From positions 203,767-267,766 of the forward strand of contig CALSOU010000002.1 in assembly GCA_943788055.1 (NCBI GenBank): 64,000 nucleotides of DNA, in the 5' to 3' direction. The stretch comes from an uncultured Saprospiraceae bacterium. GTDB taxonomy: Bacteria; Bacteroidota; Bacteroidia; Chitinophagales; Saprospiraceae. The notes below the pieces were generated by a model. That model did no database searches. It was not told the DNA's origin and saw only the letters and a program-made list of their open reading frames with translations. Shown here in pieces: positions 45,476-54,707 of the stretch. Made by a program: the position numbers and the translations under genes. The first letter of the stretch is position 1; each line of letters begins with the position of its first letter.

Positions 45476-45742
45476 CTAATGTAGACGTTCACCATTAGCC
45501 TCAAGCTTCGATTTTTTATTGTTCTTCCACCAAATATATCCTATTATACTAACCAATATATAAGGAAAAACAAAGATGTATAGGATTCCATTATTTAATC
45601 CTTTTGCAGCAGTACCTCCACTACTTAGATTAGATTCAGCAGACATTCTACACATTGGACACTGCGCTACTAAATCTACATTTACGAGCACAACACAAAC
45701 TAGAATGAGGAATAATATCTGAGCTACATTTCTTTTGTTCAT
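45476..45742 (-). CDS. Small membrane protein at the end of the oxidase operon
   Basis: 88 residues with a signal or first membrane segment ending LVAQ, then CPMCRMSAESN, a short linker GGTAAKGLNNGILYIFVFPYI and a second membrane helix before WWKNNKKSK. The CPMC pair after the first segment recurs in small proteins that Bacteroidota encode at the end of act/cox clusters. It may bind copper or heme during assembly, which is inference from position and cysteines. Eleven bases after DUF420 on the same strand. Confidence 0.7.
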   Translation of the reverse strand: MNKRNVAQILFLILVCVVLVNVDLVAQCPMCRMSAESNLSSGGTAAKGLNNGILYIFVFPYILVSIIGYIWWKNNKKSKLEANGERLH

Positions 45743-45752
45743 ATGCTTTGTT

Positions 45753-46283
45753 TTAGCTGTAACAAGGTGCTAGCATCAAATAGCAAATTGGACCTGTTAT
45801 ACAAACATATAACCATATAGGAAAGACCCACCTGGCCATTTTTTTGTGCTTTTCAACTTGAAAACTGATTCCCCTTATAAAGGTAAAGAGTATAAATGGA
45901 AAAATCACTGCAGCACTGAGTACATGTGTAATCAAGAGGACAAAGTACACTGTCCTACTTATACCCTCACCACAGTATGTGGTTTCTTCCGCCGTAATGT
46001 GATATGTGACATAGGAAAGTAAAAAGACCAAACTTAAGACCATTGCCATCAAAATAGTATTTCTATGAGCAACAATATTTCCAGTTTTAATGAAGTACAA
46101 GGCCACAAGAAGTACAACACCTGTAATAGCATTAACTGTGCTGTGAAAAGGCGGTAAAAACATCAATGGCTCCTCTAAAGGTATCTTTATATAACGCATA
46201 CCAAAGACTGCAATCAGAATAATGGCAGTTAAAACATAGGCCCATGGTTTCAGGCGACTTGCTAAATGAAGATTTTCTTTCAT
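45753..46283 (-). CDS. DUF420 membrane protein (cytochrome oxidase assembly-associated)
   Basis: A 176-residue protein with four to five membrane helices: LKPWAYVLTAIILIAVFGM, LPPFHSTVNAITGVVLLVAL, HRNTILMAMVLSLVFLLSYV and ITHVLSAAVIFPFILFTF. His residues near helix ends (FHSTVN, YHITAE, THVLSA, HKKMARW) are typical of DUF420, a CtaG-related family linked to oxidase assembly. The ATG overlaps the stop of the preceding gene (TAATG). Confidence 0.87.
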   Translation of the reverse strand: MKENLHLASRLKPWAYVLTAIILIAVFGMRYIKIPLEEPLMFLPPFHSTVNAITGVVLLVALYFIKTGNIVAHRNTILMAMVLSLVFLLSYVTYHITAEETTYCGEGISRTVYFVLLITHVLSAAVIFPFILFTFIRGISFQVEKHKKMARWVFPIWLYVCITGPICYLMLAPCYS

Positions 46284-46834
46284 TATATTTCTTTTTTACG
46301 TTGCAACTTGACTTTATCTCTCTTCTTGACTGGGAGTAAGATTACTGCATGCTCATAAACCTCTTTCGTGTCCTCTACAGTAACTCCGTAAGTATTCCTA
46401 ACGAAACTGTCTTTTGCCAAAATGAAACGCTGCTCGCCCATGATTCGCTCAATCTCGGTAATTGGCAACGGAATTCGGGATAGAGTTTTTTGAAAAACGG
46501 TATCTGAACTGAGTTCAGGATTGGAATCTTCAATTAAACCAACCAAATGAAAATCTTTTCTCACCTGTAAGTTTTCTGCAAAGAAGTACAAATCCTTGAG
46601 ATCAACTTTATCTTTAACCTTTTGAATTAATGTAACTCCTTTATTATAGCGGTCTTTAAATGTGCTAGCATTTTTCTCAATTATGGCAAAACTTTCAGCA
46701 TCCAGCTCTGATTTATCATTGAGAATTTCCAAAGCTTCTTTCCTGAAATTAAATCCAGATCTCAAATAAAGGTAGCTTCCAAGTGGTAACAAGAAAACTA
46801 GCGACACTACTAATATACCTCTAAAGTACTTCAA
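46283..46834 (-). CDS. Membrane-anchored protein in the SCO1 position, without a copper motif
   Basis: 183 residues. One N-terminal membrane helix (GILVVSLVFLLPLGSYLYL) is followed by a soluble domain of about 155 residues. In Bacteroidota the gene between cox4 and DUF420 is normally SCO1/SenC, the thioredoxin-fold copper chaperone for CuA. This protein has the right size and topology, and a SCO-like alternation of strands and helices (DLYFFAENLQVRKDFHLVGLI, VYEHAVILLPVKK), but no CxxxC and no cysteines at all. Homology to SCO1 is suggested by position and is not proven. Confidence 0.6.
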   Translation of the reverse strand: MKYFRGILVVSLVFLLPLGSYLYLRSGFNFRKEALEILNDKSELDAESFAIIEKNASTFKDRYNKGVTLIQKVKDKVDLKDLYFFAENLQVRKDFHLVGLIEDSNPELSSDTVFQKTLSRIPLPITEIERIMGEQRFILAKDSFVRNTYGVTVEDTKEVYEHAVILLPVKKRDKVKLQRKKEI

Positions 46835-47032
46835 TGTTTATTTCTTATGATCATATTCAATGCTTATTAAACACAGCAAAGTTCAAAATGATTCGCAATT
46901 CTGCAAAATCATTGTCACGGATTTGCTATGAAAACACTTGCTCAGACTTGGCACTTGGACCAATATGGTTGTACAAAAGAAAAGAGCACTGTAGTAGATC
47001 GCTCTCTTGTATAATCTATTGCATTGAAATAC

Positions 47033-47455
47033 CTACTGCAGATCCTCCTTACTCCACTCATAGTCAAGCATGCCCTGAGGAACTAGTTTTTCTGCTGGCA
47101 TTTCATTTCTAACCTTCACTTTGTTTCGCTTCTCTTTCCAATAATCGCCTTCAAGAAAGAATGCTATGATTGCCCAAACCAAAAGTAGTACAGGCAATAG
47201 TACCGATCTGATTAAGCCTGGAACCTCATATCTCATGTGCATAAACTCATAGATAATGAACTTAGCCTTGTACAAGGATAAACCAATTATAAGAAGGGCT
47301 GCAATATAAATTACCCAAGTATTGCTTTCAACGCCATCAATTATATGTCCTTTTCCGAAAAGAGACACTCCAACTTCTATTAATGTAATAACGGCTAATA
47401 TTCCAAGGCCAATATAAACTTGCTTAATCGCCTTTTCGTGATTTTCGTGAGCCAT
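47033..47455 (-). CDS. Cytochrome c oxidase subunit IV-like
   Basis: A 140-residue membrane protein with three helices: QVYIGLGILAVITLIEVGVS, VIYIAALLIIGLSLYKAKFI, and VLLPVLLLVWAIIAFFLEG. KAKFIIYEFMHMRYE is the conserved subunit IV (CyoD/COX4_pro) motif. A small accessory subunit of the oxidase. The C-terminal tail is charged (KEKRNKVKVRNEMPAEK). About 60 bases after cox3. Confidence 0.85.
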   Translation of the reverse strand: MAHENHEKAIKQVYIGLGILAVITLIEVGVSLFGKGHIIDGVESNTWVIYIAALLIIGLSLYKAKFIIYEFMHMRYEVPGLIRSVLLPVLLLVWAIIAFFLEGDYWKEKRNKVKVRNEMPAEKLVPQGMLDYEWSKEDLQ

Positions 47456-47513
47456 AGTTTAAACGTTTTATCTTTTTCTTTTCTTTATTTACTTCTCTGT
47501 ATTGTCTGTAGTT

Positions 47514-48380
47514 CTATAATAAATAGAAAACCAAGAATACGAATACCCATACTAAATCGACAAAGTGCCAATACAATCCAATCTTCTCAACCATCTCGTA
47601 ACCATTCTTACGTTCAACGTAAACACCACTAGCAGCATTGAGCATAATTATTATTAGAAAGACAACTCCTGAAAACACGTGGAAACCATGAAATCCAGTA
47701 ATAAAAAAGAAAAGAGCGCCAAAAGCTTTAGGCCCAAATTCCTGATTCATTCTAGTTCCTTCATCGGTACCACTGGTTACTTGATATTCTCTTTGAACCC
47801 AATCACCATTGTGTTTATGAATCAGGTAGCTTTCACCAGCTTCAAATGTCTCTTTTGTAGCACCGGCAGCGTATGCATCACCATTTGCGTCTTCGAGGTA
47901 AACACCACTTTCTACATGTGTACCAAATGGATTGGTAGTGACTGACATGTGCTCATGACCAATCAGATTAGTCCACTCCCAAGCTTGACAACCCAAGAAT
48001 CCTAAACCACCAATAATGGTAAGTATCATCCAAAAAACCACTCCTTTTCTATTTTCTCTGGCTCCTTCTTGTACTGCTCTAACCATAGTAACTGATGATA
48101 CGATCAATAAAAAGGACATAACTGTTACAAAAATTAGTGGCCAACCAGTAATTCCTCCTGGAAATGTCTGAAATACAAAATCGGGAACTGGCCAAGTAGG
48201 CGAACTAATACGTAGTGCCCCATAAGCAATTAGAAAACCTGAAAATGTAAATGCATCTGAAAGAAGAAAATACCACATCATTAATTTTCCGTACGAAGCC
48301 TTAAAAGGTTTTTTACCACCATCCCAAGCATCTCCACTTTGTACTTCAATATCGTGATCTAAAGCTGTATCTGTAGCCAT
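47514..48380 (-). CDS. Cytochrome c oxidase subunit III (long form)
   Basis: 288 residues with the COX3 helices: KLMMWYFLLSDAFTFSGFLI, LIFVTVMSFLLIVSSVTMV, and the diagnostic GFHGFHVFSGVVFLIII and YWHFVDLVWVFVFLVFYLL. Between helices it has a soluble insertion of about 80 residues (GTHVESGVYLEDANGDAYAA to RMNQEFGPKAF) usual for Bacteroidota. Subunit III stabilises the core and oxygen channel. Second of two adjacent cox3 genes; 16 bases after the short form. Confidence 0.93.
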   Translation of the reverse strand: MATDTALDHDIEVQSGDAWDGGKKPFKASYGKLMMWYFLLSDAFTFSGFLIAYGALRISSPTWPVPDFVFQTFPGGITGWPLIFVTVMSFLLIVSSVTMVRAVQEGARENRKGVVFWMILTIIGGLGFLGCQAWEWTNLIGHEHMSVTTNPFGTHVESGVYLEDANGDAYAAGATKETFEAGESYLIHKHNGDWVQREYQVTSGTDEGTRMNQEFGPKAFGALFFFITGFHGFHVFSGVVFLIIIMLNAASGVYVERKNGYEMVEKIGLYWHFVDLVWVFVFLVFYLL

Positions 48381-48396
48381 GTATCGTTGTGTTTAA

Positions 48397-48975
48397 TTAT
48401 CTAGTCAAAAGTAAAAATATATATAAGTATATCCACAAGAATCCTAAAAAGTGCCAAAACTGTAACACCAATTGAAATCTATTCTTGCGAACTTCCGTAA
48501 CTTCAAATTTCAACCCGAATGCATGTATAAGGGCAACAATCAATGTCGTTAAACCTGCTACTACATGTGCAGCATGTACAATATTGATCAAATAAAAGAA
48601 TGACGCAGAAGGATTGATTTTGAAATCAACACCCCACGCGTACAATTGCATCCAACCTTGATATTGAAGAATTAAGAAAGTAACTCCTAGTAAGAATGCT
48701 GTAATCAACATCCCACGGTAAAGTGACTTGTTCTCTTTTGTAAACATGTAATATGATGTTTGCAAACAAATACTACTAACTAAGAGAGTTACAGTACTCC
48801 ACACAAAAATCGGTGGTATAGCAAACTCTAACCAATTTCCCGCAGCATGCCGCACAATATATGCACTTGTAAATGCACCAAACATCATAATAAGACTACC
48901 CATAGATATCCATAATCCAAACTTCTGTGGATTAATTCTACCTGGTCTATATTCATTTGTCATAGCCTGATCCAT
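48397..48975 (-). CDS. Cytochrome c oxidase subunit III (short form)
   Basis: 192 residues with five helices. ISMGSLIMMFGAFTSAYIV, TVTLLVSSICLQTSYYMF, FYLINIVHAAHVVAGLTTLI and FWHFLGFLWIYLYIFLLL are COX3/CyoC-like. Bacteroidota act/cox clusters typically carry two COX3 proteins; this one corresponds to the first. One base after the ctaB stop, in the same operon. Confidence 0.9.
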   Translation of the reverse strand: MDQAMTNEYRPGRINPQKFGLWISMGSLIMMFGAFTSAYIVRHAAGNWLEFAIPPIFVWSTVTLLVSSICLQTSYYMFTKENKSLYRGMLITAFLLGVTFLILQYQGWMQLYAWGVDFKINPSASFFYLINIVHAAHVVAGLTTLIVALIHAFGLKFEVTEVRKNRFQLVLQFWHFLGFLWIYLYIFLLLTR

Positions 48976-48976
48976 C

Positions 48977-49891
48977 TTATATTCCGTTTTGACCGATAAT
49001 AAAAAGAATTAGTACTAGAGGTAAATATGCAAATGAAAAGTACATCAGCTTTTTTGCAGAAACAGTGTCGCCCAACTTATATAGGTTCCAGCCCCGCATA
49101 GCATAAAGTATGTTGATTGCAAGAATCATAAGAGTAGTAAATACGCCCATAGATCCGTAAACAAATGGAATTAGACATATTAGAATTAACGGTAGAGACC
49201 AAATAAAAGCCGATAACCCAATTCTGTTGTCTCTGACTTGATCTTTAACTGGCAAGAGTAGATATCCTGCCAATTTATAATCGTCATAAGACATCCATCC
49301 TATCGCCCAAAAATGAGGTAACTGCCAGAAAAACTGAACTGCAAAAAGAACTAGAGCTAATGCAGTTATTTCTCCTTGAAAAGCTGTTGTGCCAATCAAA
49401 ACAGGTAAAGCTCCTGGTATAGCTCCTATCCATATAGCTATTGGTGAGAACCTCTTGAAAGGTGTATATACAAATGCGTAGGTAACTAGTGCCGTTGTTC
49501 CTAATAAGGCTGAAATAGGATTAAACAATGCTAGCAAAGTGATCCCTACTAAAGCCATCATTCCCGCAAGCAAAACCGCTTTTGAAACCTGCATTCTTCC
49601 GCCTGGAATAGGACGATTTTTGGTTCTAGTCATTAGACCATCGAAATCTTTTTCTAAAACTTGGTTCAGTGCATTTGCACTACCAGTTACTAGAAAACCT
49701 CCTAACGCCAATACTGCTGCAGCATATATGTTAAAGGCTGACTGTGCAACAATTGCATACGCAAGTAGAGAAGACATCACTACAGTTACGTTAAGTCTAA
49801 ACTTAACGAGCAATTTGAAGTCGTCCCAAGCAGAATACTTTTCTGCTTGAGCTCCAGCCTGTATAGCATGTACTTGTGCTTGTTTATTCAT
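48977..49891 (-). CDS. ctaB: Protoheme IX farnesyltransferase (heme O synthase)
   Basis: Adds the farnesyl group to heme B, making heme O, the precursor of heme A for the oxidase. 304 residues with about nine helices. The first prenyl-diphosphate site is NQVLEKDFDGLMTRTKNRP with the NxxxDxxxD arrangement, and the second aspartate-rich site is SYDDYKLAG. The ATG overlaps the cox1 stop by one base. Confidence 0.94.
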   Translation of the reverse strand: MNKQAQVHAIQAGAQAEKYSAWDDFKLLVKFRLNVTVVMSSLLAYAIVAQSAFNIYAAAVLALGGFLVTGSANALNQVLEKDFDGLMTRTKNRPIPGGRMQVSKAVLLAGMMALVGITLLALFNPISALLGTTALVTYAFVYTPFKRFSPIAIWIGAIPGALPVLIGTTAFQGEITALALVLFAVQFFWQLPHFWAIGWMSYDDYKLAGYLLLPVKDQVRDNRIGLSAFIWSLPLILICLIPFVYGSMGVFTTLMILAINILYAMRGWNLYKLGDTVSAKKLMYFSFAYLPLVLILFIIGQNGI

Positions 49892-51729
49892 TAATGCACA
49901 TCCTTTTCACCTTCCTGAGCAGGAACATATTGCGGAATAAAATCATGACCATCTTTACCGTAATCGTAAGCCCATCTATGAACTGTAGGAAGGTTTCCTT
50001 CCCAGTTACCGTGACCCGGCTTAATATCCGTAGTCCATTCCAAAGTAGTTGCTCCCCAAGGATTCTTTGTCTTCATTTTCTTACCATACCAAATACTGTA
50101 GAAAAAATTAATGACAAATAGAATCTGAACAGCGAATACAATGATAGCAGCAATTGTTATGAACTTGTTCATCAAGGCGAAGTCATTGAACGCGTCAAAA
50201 CTATCAAAACTATAATATCTACGAGGAACACCTGCCATACCTATGTAGTGCATAGGCCAAAATATTGCATATGCTCCAACAATTGTAAACCAGAAGTGGA
50301 TTTTTCCTAAAGTTTCATTCATAAATCTCCCATACATTTTTGGGAACCAGTGGTATATACCAGCGAACATACCAAAGAATGCAGCTACACCCATTACAAT
50401 ATGGAAGTGGGCAACTACGAAATATGTATCGTGCATTTGAATATCAATAGCTGAGTTTCCTAAGAATATACCTGTTAACCCTCCAGAGATGAACATTGAT
50501 ACGAAACCTATTGCAAATAGCATTGGAGTATTCAATCTGATATTACCACCATACAACGTCGTGATCCAGTTAAATACTTTCACCGCAGATGGCACAGCAA
50601 TAATCAAGGTAAATACAACAAAGAAATTAGATATCATTGGATTCACTCCAGACATAAACATGTGGTGTGCCCAAACAATAAATGACAAGAATCCAATTGC
50701 AAGTATTGAGTATACCATGGCTTTATAACCGAAAATTGGCTTTCTAGCATGTACTGAAAGCACCTCAGAAACTAGACCCATTGCTGGTAAAATAATTATA
50801 TACACCTCAGGGTGACCCAAGAACCAGAATAGGTGTTGGTATAGAATCGGAGAACCCCCAACATTAGGAAGAGCTTCACCGTTCACAAAAATCTCACTAA
50901 GAAAAAAAGAAGTTCCCAATCCACGATCACACATTAACATAAGGAATCCTGATACTAACACTGGGAAAGATAAGAGACCCAAGATTGCAGTTACAAAAAA
51001 TGCCCAAATTGTTAAAGGCATTCTCCACAAGCTCATTCCTTTCGTTCGAAGGTTCAATACCGTTGTAATGTAGTTTATACCACCCAATAGAACGGAAACC
51101 ACAAAAAGAGTCAAACTTACCAACCACAGAGTCATACCTGCACCAGACCCCTGAGAGGCCTGAGGTAGTGCCGACAACGGTGGATAAGCAGTCCATCCAC
51201 CAGCAAATGGTCCAGTAGAGATAAATAAGCTATAGAACATCACGATTCCTGCCATAAAGAAAAACCAGTAAGATAGCATATTCATGAATGGTGATGCCAT
51301 ATCTCTAGCACCTAGTTGCAATGGAATTAGAAGATTACTAAAGGTTCCCGATAGTCCGGCAGTCAATACAAAGAAAACTAAAATCGTTCCATGCATAGTA
51401 ACCAATGCGTAGTAGAATTCTGGTGCTAAAGTTCCTATACCATTTTCAACTACTATCCACTTACCTAAAAGTGGCTTAATCCATGTCATACTGTCTTCTG
51501 GAAAACCTAATTGCATCCGGAAAACTATTGACATGGCAGCTCCAATAATCGCCCAAATCATACCAGTTATCAAAAACTGCTTAGCAATGATCTTGTGATC
51601 CATGCTAAAGATATAGTGCGAAATAAATCCTGATCGAAACTTATCACCGTGGTGATGATCGTGAAAATGATCATCATATCCCTGTTCTTTGATCAGAACA
51701 TCTTCATTATATTCTAATACTTCTGCCAT
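49891..51729 (-). CDS. ctaD: Cytochrome c oxidase subunit I
   Basis: The catalytic heme-copper subunit, 612 residues. The CuB His and cross-linked Tyr are in WFLGHPEVYIIILP, the CuB His pair is in WAHHMFMSG, and the heme ligands are in HDTYFVVAHFH. The low-spin heme His occurs in TMHGTILVFF. The N-terminus has an unusual His-rich tail (HFHDHHHGDKF) before helix 1 (IAKQFLITGMIWAIIGAAM). Starts two bases after cox2. The core of an aa3-type oxidase. Confidence 0.97.
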   Translation of the reverse strand: MAEVLEYNEDVLIKEQGYDDHFHDHHHGDKFRSGFISHYIFSMDHKIIAKQFLITGMIWAIIGAAMSIVFRMQLGFPEDSMTWIKPLLGKWIVVENGIGTLAPEFYYALVTMHGTILVFFVLTAGLSGTFSNLLIPLQLGARDMASPFMNMLSYWFFFMAGIVMFYSLFISTGPFAGGWTAYPPLSALPQASQGSGAGMTLWLVSLTLFVVSVLLGGINYITTVLNLRTKGMSLWRMPLTIWAFFVTAILGLLSFPVLVSGFLMLMCDRGLGTSFFLSEIFVNGEALPNVGGSPILYQHLFWFLGHPEVYIIILPAMGLVSEVLSVHARKPIFGYKAMVYSILAIGFLSFIVWAHHMFMSGVNPMISNFFVVFTLIIAVPSAVKVFNWITTLYGGNIRLNTPMLFAIGFVSMFISGGLTGIFLGNSAIDIQMHDTYFVVAHFHIVMGVAAFFGMFAGIYHWFPKMYGRFMNETLGKIHFWFTIVGAYAIFWPMHYIGMAGVPRRYYSFDSFDAFNDFALMNKFITIAAIIVFAVQILFVINFFYSIWYGKKMKTKNPWGATTLEWTTDIKPGHGNWEGNLPTVHRWAYDYGKDGHDFIPQYVPAQEGEKDVH

Positions 51730-51731
51730 GA

Positions 51732-53241
51732 TTATATGGTTTGTTTTTTAAAAATTTTGAATTCAATTCTTTTATTCTTCATTCTGCCCTCCTCAGTATC
51801 ATTAGTTTCCAATGGCATTCGATCTCCGTAACCCCTTGATGAAAGGCGTGAAGAACTGACGCCACGGTCAATAAGATAGTTGAGAACTGTACTCGCTCGT
51901 GATTCGGATAATTGCTGATTAACACCAGAATCTCCAACATTGTCCGTGTGCCCATTAAGCTCGATACTAACATCCTTGTATTTAGTTAAGGCTGTCACGA
52001 GATTATTAAGCTCATACTGTGAATTGTTAGTTAGGTTAGCTGAACCTGTTTCAAAATTTATATTTCTGAGCGGTAAGACGATATCATCAGTGTCTGCACT
52101 AGACATTGCATTATCGAATTCCTCAAAGAATTTCTTTTCATTAACTTTTATATCAGACTCCAAGAATTGACCCTTCAATGGATCATTGTCTGTATTTCTG
52201 ATTTGTGACATGTAGTATGAATTCTGTTGCTCTAACCAAGCATTATATTCATCTTCACTCACAATTTTTACGATTTTTCGCATACTATAGTGACCTTTCC
52301 CGCACAACTCAGCACAAGCCAACTCGTAATCAAAAGCCTCCCATTTCTGAAGAGATTCAGGATCCTCAGGATCAGATAGTCCTTGCCAATTAGCGTTGTC
52401 ACGTAAGCGAGCCCTGAAGTCTTCTGTTGTCACAGTTGGTGTGAATACGAAGTATGAAGGTAGTCCCGGAACTGCATCCATCTTTACTCTAAAGTGCGGT
52501 AGGTAGAAATTGTGCAGGACGTCTTTTGCAGTAATTCTCACTCTTACTTTCCTTCCAACTGGAAGATAAATTTGATCCGCGATAAAATCATCATGATTTT
52601 GTGGATCTTCCCAATTTTGTCCTAGAGGATTGATACCAAGTTGAATTAGTGTATAATCCTTCTCTCCCAATCTATTATCAGGACCTGGATATCTAATATC
52701 CCAAGCAAACTGATAACCAGTTGCCTCAATTTCAATTACTTCTTCATCTATTCCTACGTCAGCCATAACTTCATTCCACACTACCAATCCTTTTACAACT
52801 AAGAAAGTCATTACTAGCGCAGGAATACCTGTCCATACGTATTCTAGAGTATTCGTCATGAGAGAAAAATAGCGCTTTTCGACCTTTACGTTTTCTATAC
52901 TTATAAGTATACCAAAACAATAAAATGTGAGTAATCACAAAAACAATACCCGTGAAGATCAGCGTGGTATTGAATACGCTATCTAGTAAAACTCCATGAG
53001 CGGATGCAGCAGTAAGAGGACCATATCCAAGCATAACATCTTTATAGTACACTGCTGAAATGACAGTAGCTGATAAAAAGACAATCATGAATATAAGTAA
53101 CCAGAATGCAGTGCTATTGTTGGCTTGCTGCTCAACAATTTCCTCTCCTCGTATTCGTCCTGACAGTTCCGTCACTTTGGATATCTGAATAACGATAACT
53201 ACGAGTAGAAATAAAATCAGTAATATTATTAGTGCAGTCAT
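51732..53241 (-). CDS. ctaC: Cytochrome c oxidase subunit II fused to a C-terminal OmpA peptidoglycan-binding domain
   Basis: Accepts electrons from cytochrome c at the CuA centre. One extra base (C52854) breaks the frame after FFSHD; removing it gives NTLEYVWTGIP and a 502-residue protein (1509 bp). The N-terminal part has an extra helix (residues 1-20) and two COX2 helices. CuA ligands are His243 in VLHNFYLP and Cys309, Glu311, Cys313, His317 and Met320 in CAELCGKGHYSM. After a 65-residue linker, residues about 385-500 are an OmpA domain: NINFETGSANL, LNGHTDNVGD (Asp433), LSESRASTVLNYL (Arg448) and RGYGDRMP. Both residues that bind diaminopimelate in OmpA are present. The whole CuA-linker-OmpA part is a single uninterrupted frame. 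Confidence 0.9.
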
Positions 53242-53254
53242 TTTTAATTTTTAA

Positions 53255-54665
53255 TTATGATCGTAATGCGATATAATTTAGTTCTTTAGTTATTATACGT
53301 GGTGATGTAAAACTCTCTTCCAAAAATGGATCCTTTGCAGGTGTAAGTGGAGCTGATCCCAATGTTCGATAAAATATCAATAAGAATAAACTCAAAAATC
53401 CAATGAACGTCCCTATTTCCAAAAAATCCTGGTAAATTATAACCCATCAAAAATTCTGATGCTCCATGTGCAGCGTCTGCTACAGATTCAGCGTGCCCGC
53501 CAGCAGCATGTGCAACTTCGCTTCCGTGCTCTGCAGCCGAATGAGCTGCTTCTCCGGCATGCTCACCATCGTGACCAGCGCCATGATCTGAATGTCCCAT
53601 AACCTCATGAGCTGTATGAATTACTCCTGGCTTGATCATCAAGAAATAATCCCACCAGTGACCAAAGAAAACTGCTCCTGAAGTAAGTAACAATGTCCCG
53701 TATTTTCTCTTGTTATCGTTACGCATTAAAACAAAGAAAGGAAGTAAAAAGTTTATCAAAATATTACCATAAAACAAAATTCCATAGTCATCTTTTCTCA
53801 GCTTGTAATAACCAGTTTCCTCTCCAACATTTCCATACCAAATAAGCATATATTGTGAGAACCATAGATAAGTCCAAAAGATAGAAAATGCGAAAAGTAA
53901 CTTTCCTAAATCGTGTAAGTGTTCGTTTGAAACTTCAGCGAAATATCCTTTTCCTTTCATGTAAGAGATGATCATGATAGTTAAGGCTATCATTGCTACA
54001 AACCAACTTGCACCTGCATACCATCCAAAAAGCGTACTATACCAATGCGCGTCGACGCTCATTACCCAAAAGCCATATAACAGCAGCACTTGTAAAACCA
54101 GCAATTGGTAAGAATATTGCTGCATACGTTCTTAGTCTTCTGTGATGCTTGAATCCACTATCGCCACCTTCAGTGTCTTCACTCAATGAAATATCGCGCA
54201 TTCTCTTGGCAAAAAAGTACCAAGCCAAAACAATTATCCCTCCAAAAACAACATACATATTAGCATTTAGAAATCCAGACTTGCCTTCGAGAAGTTCGTC
54301 TGTGGCTACGCTTTCAGCATCAGCCCAGTGGTACAAATGGTGCCAGTGGAAGTAAACTCCTAGTCCAATGATTAACATAAGGACGAAACCTACTATCAAA
54401 AACTGCCCCATAGACTCCCAAAACTCTCTTAAATACCGTGTACCAACCTGCCCAGGCAGTTATTGACGCCGACAGAAAGAATACCGCCATTAGTGCGATA
54501 CCAGTAAAAAATACCGAGTTATGTAAAAGGTTTGACCAAAATCGAGAATGTAATTCATTATCATTACCCCCCAAAATACGTTAGTATCAAACTCAATACG
54601 CCCACAGCAATACCTACAAACAGTAATGTTGTTTGCCTAGCCGGCATAGTATATTGATTATTCAT
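53255..54665 (-). CDS. actF: Alternative Complex III subunit ActF, frame broken four times
   Basis: An integral-membrane, quinone-side subunit related to NrfD/PsrC. Joined across breaks it starts MNNQYTMPARQTTLLFVG, then YFGGNDNELHSRFWSN, FFTGIALMAVFFLSASI, RVLESMGQFLIVGF, VIWLWVMSVDAHWYSTLFGWY, YMLIWYGN and LPGFLEIGTFIGFL, to ALRS. Extra bases are inferred at C54567-54572, C54417-54419, A54068-54071 and A53421-53426; removing them gives exactly 1407 bp, 468 residues. A His/Ala-rich segment (HSDHGAGHDGEHAGEAAH and following, 53464-53610) is inserted before the final helices. It is the last act gene, 13 bases before cox2. Confidence 0.85.
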
Positions 54666-54707
54666 TTTAGTGCTTTTCTTTCTTAGTAATACGGTTCCAA
54701 TAAAAAA

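Noticed and set aside
49539..49850. Plus-strand open frame opposite ctaB
   Set aside because: It is the antisense of a well-conserved membrane protein gene; its length follows from codon bias on the other strand.
53464..53610. His-rich stretch as a frameshift artefact of actF
   Set aside because: It lies in the same frame as well-conserved sequence on its 5' side and before the next break at 53421-53426, so it is genuine coding sequence.
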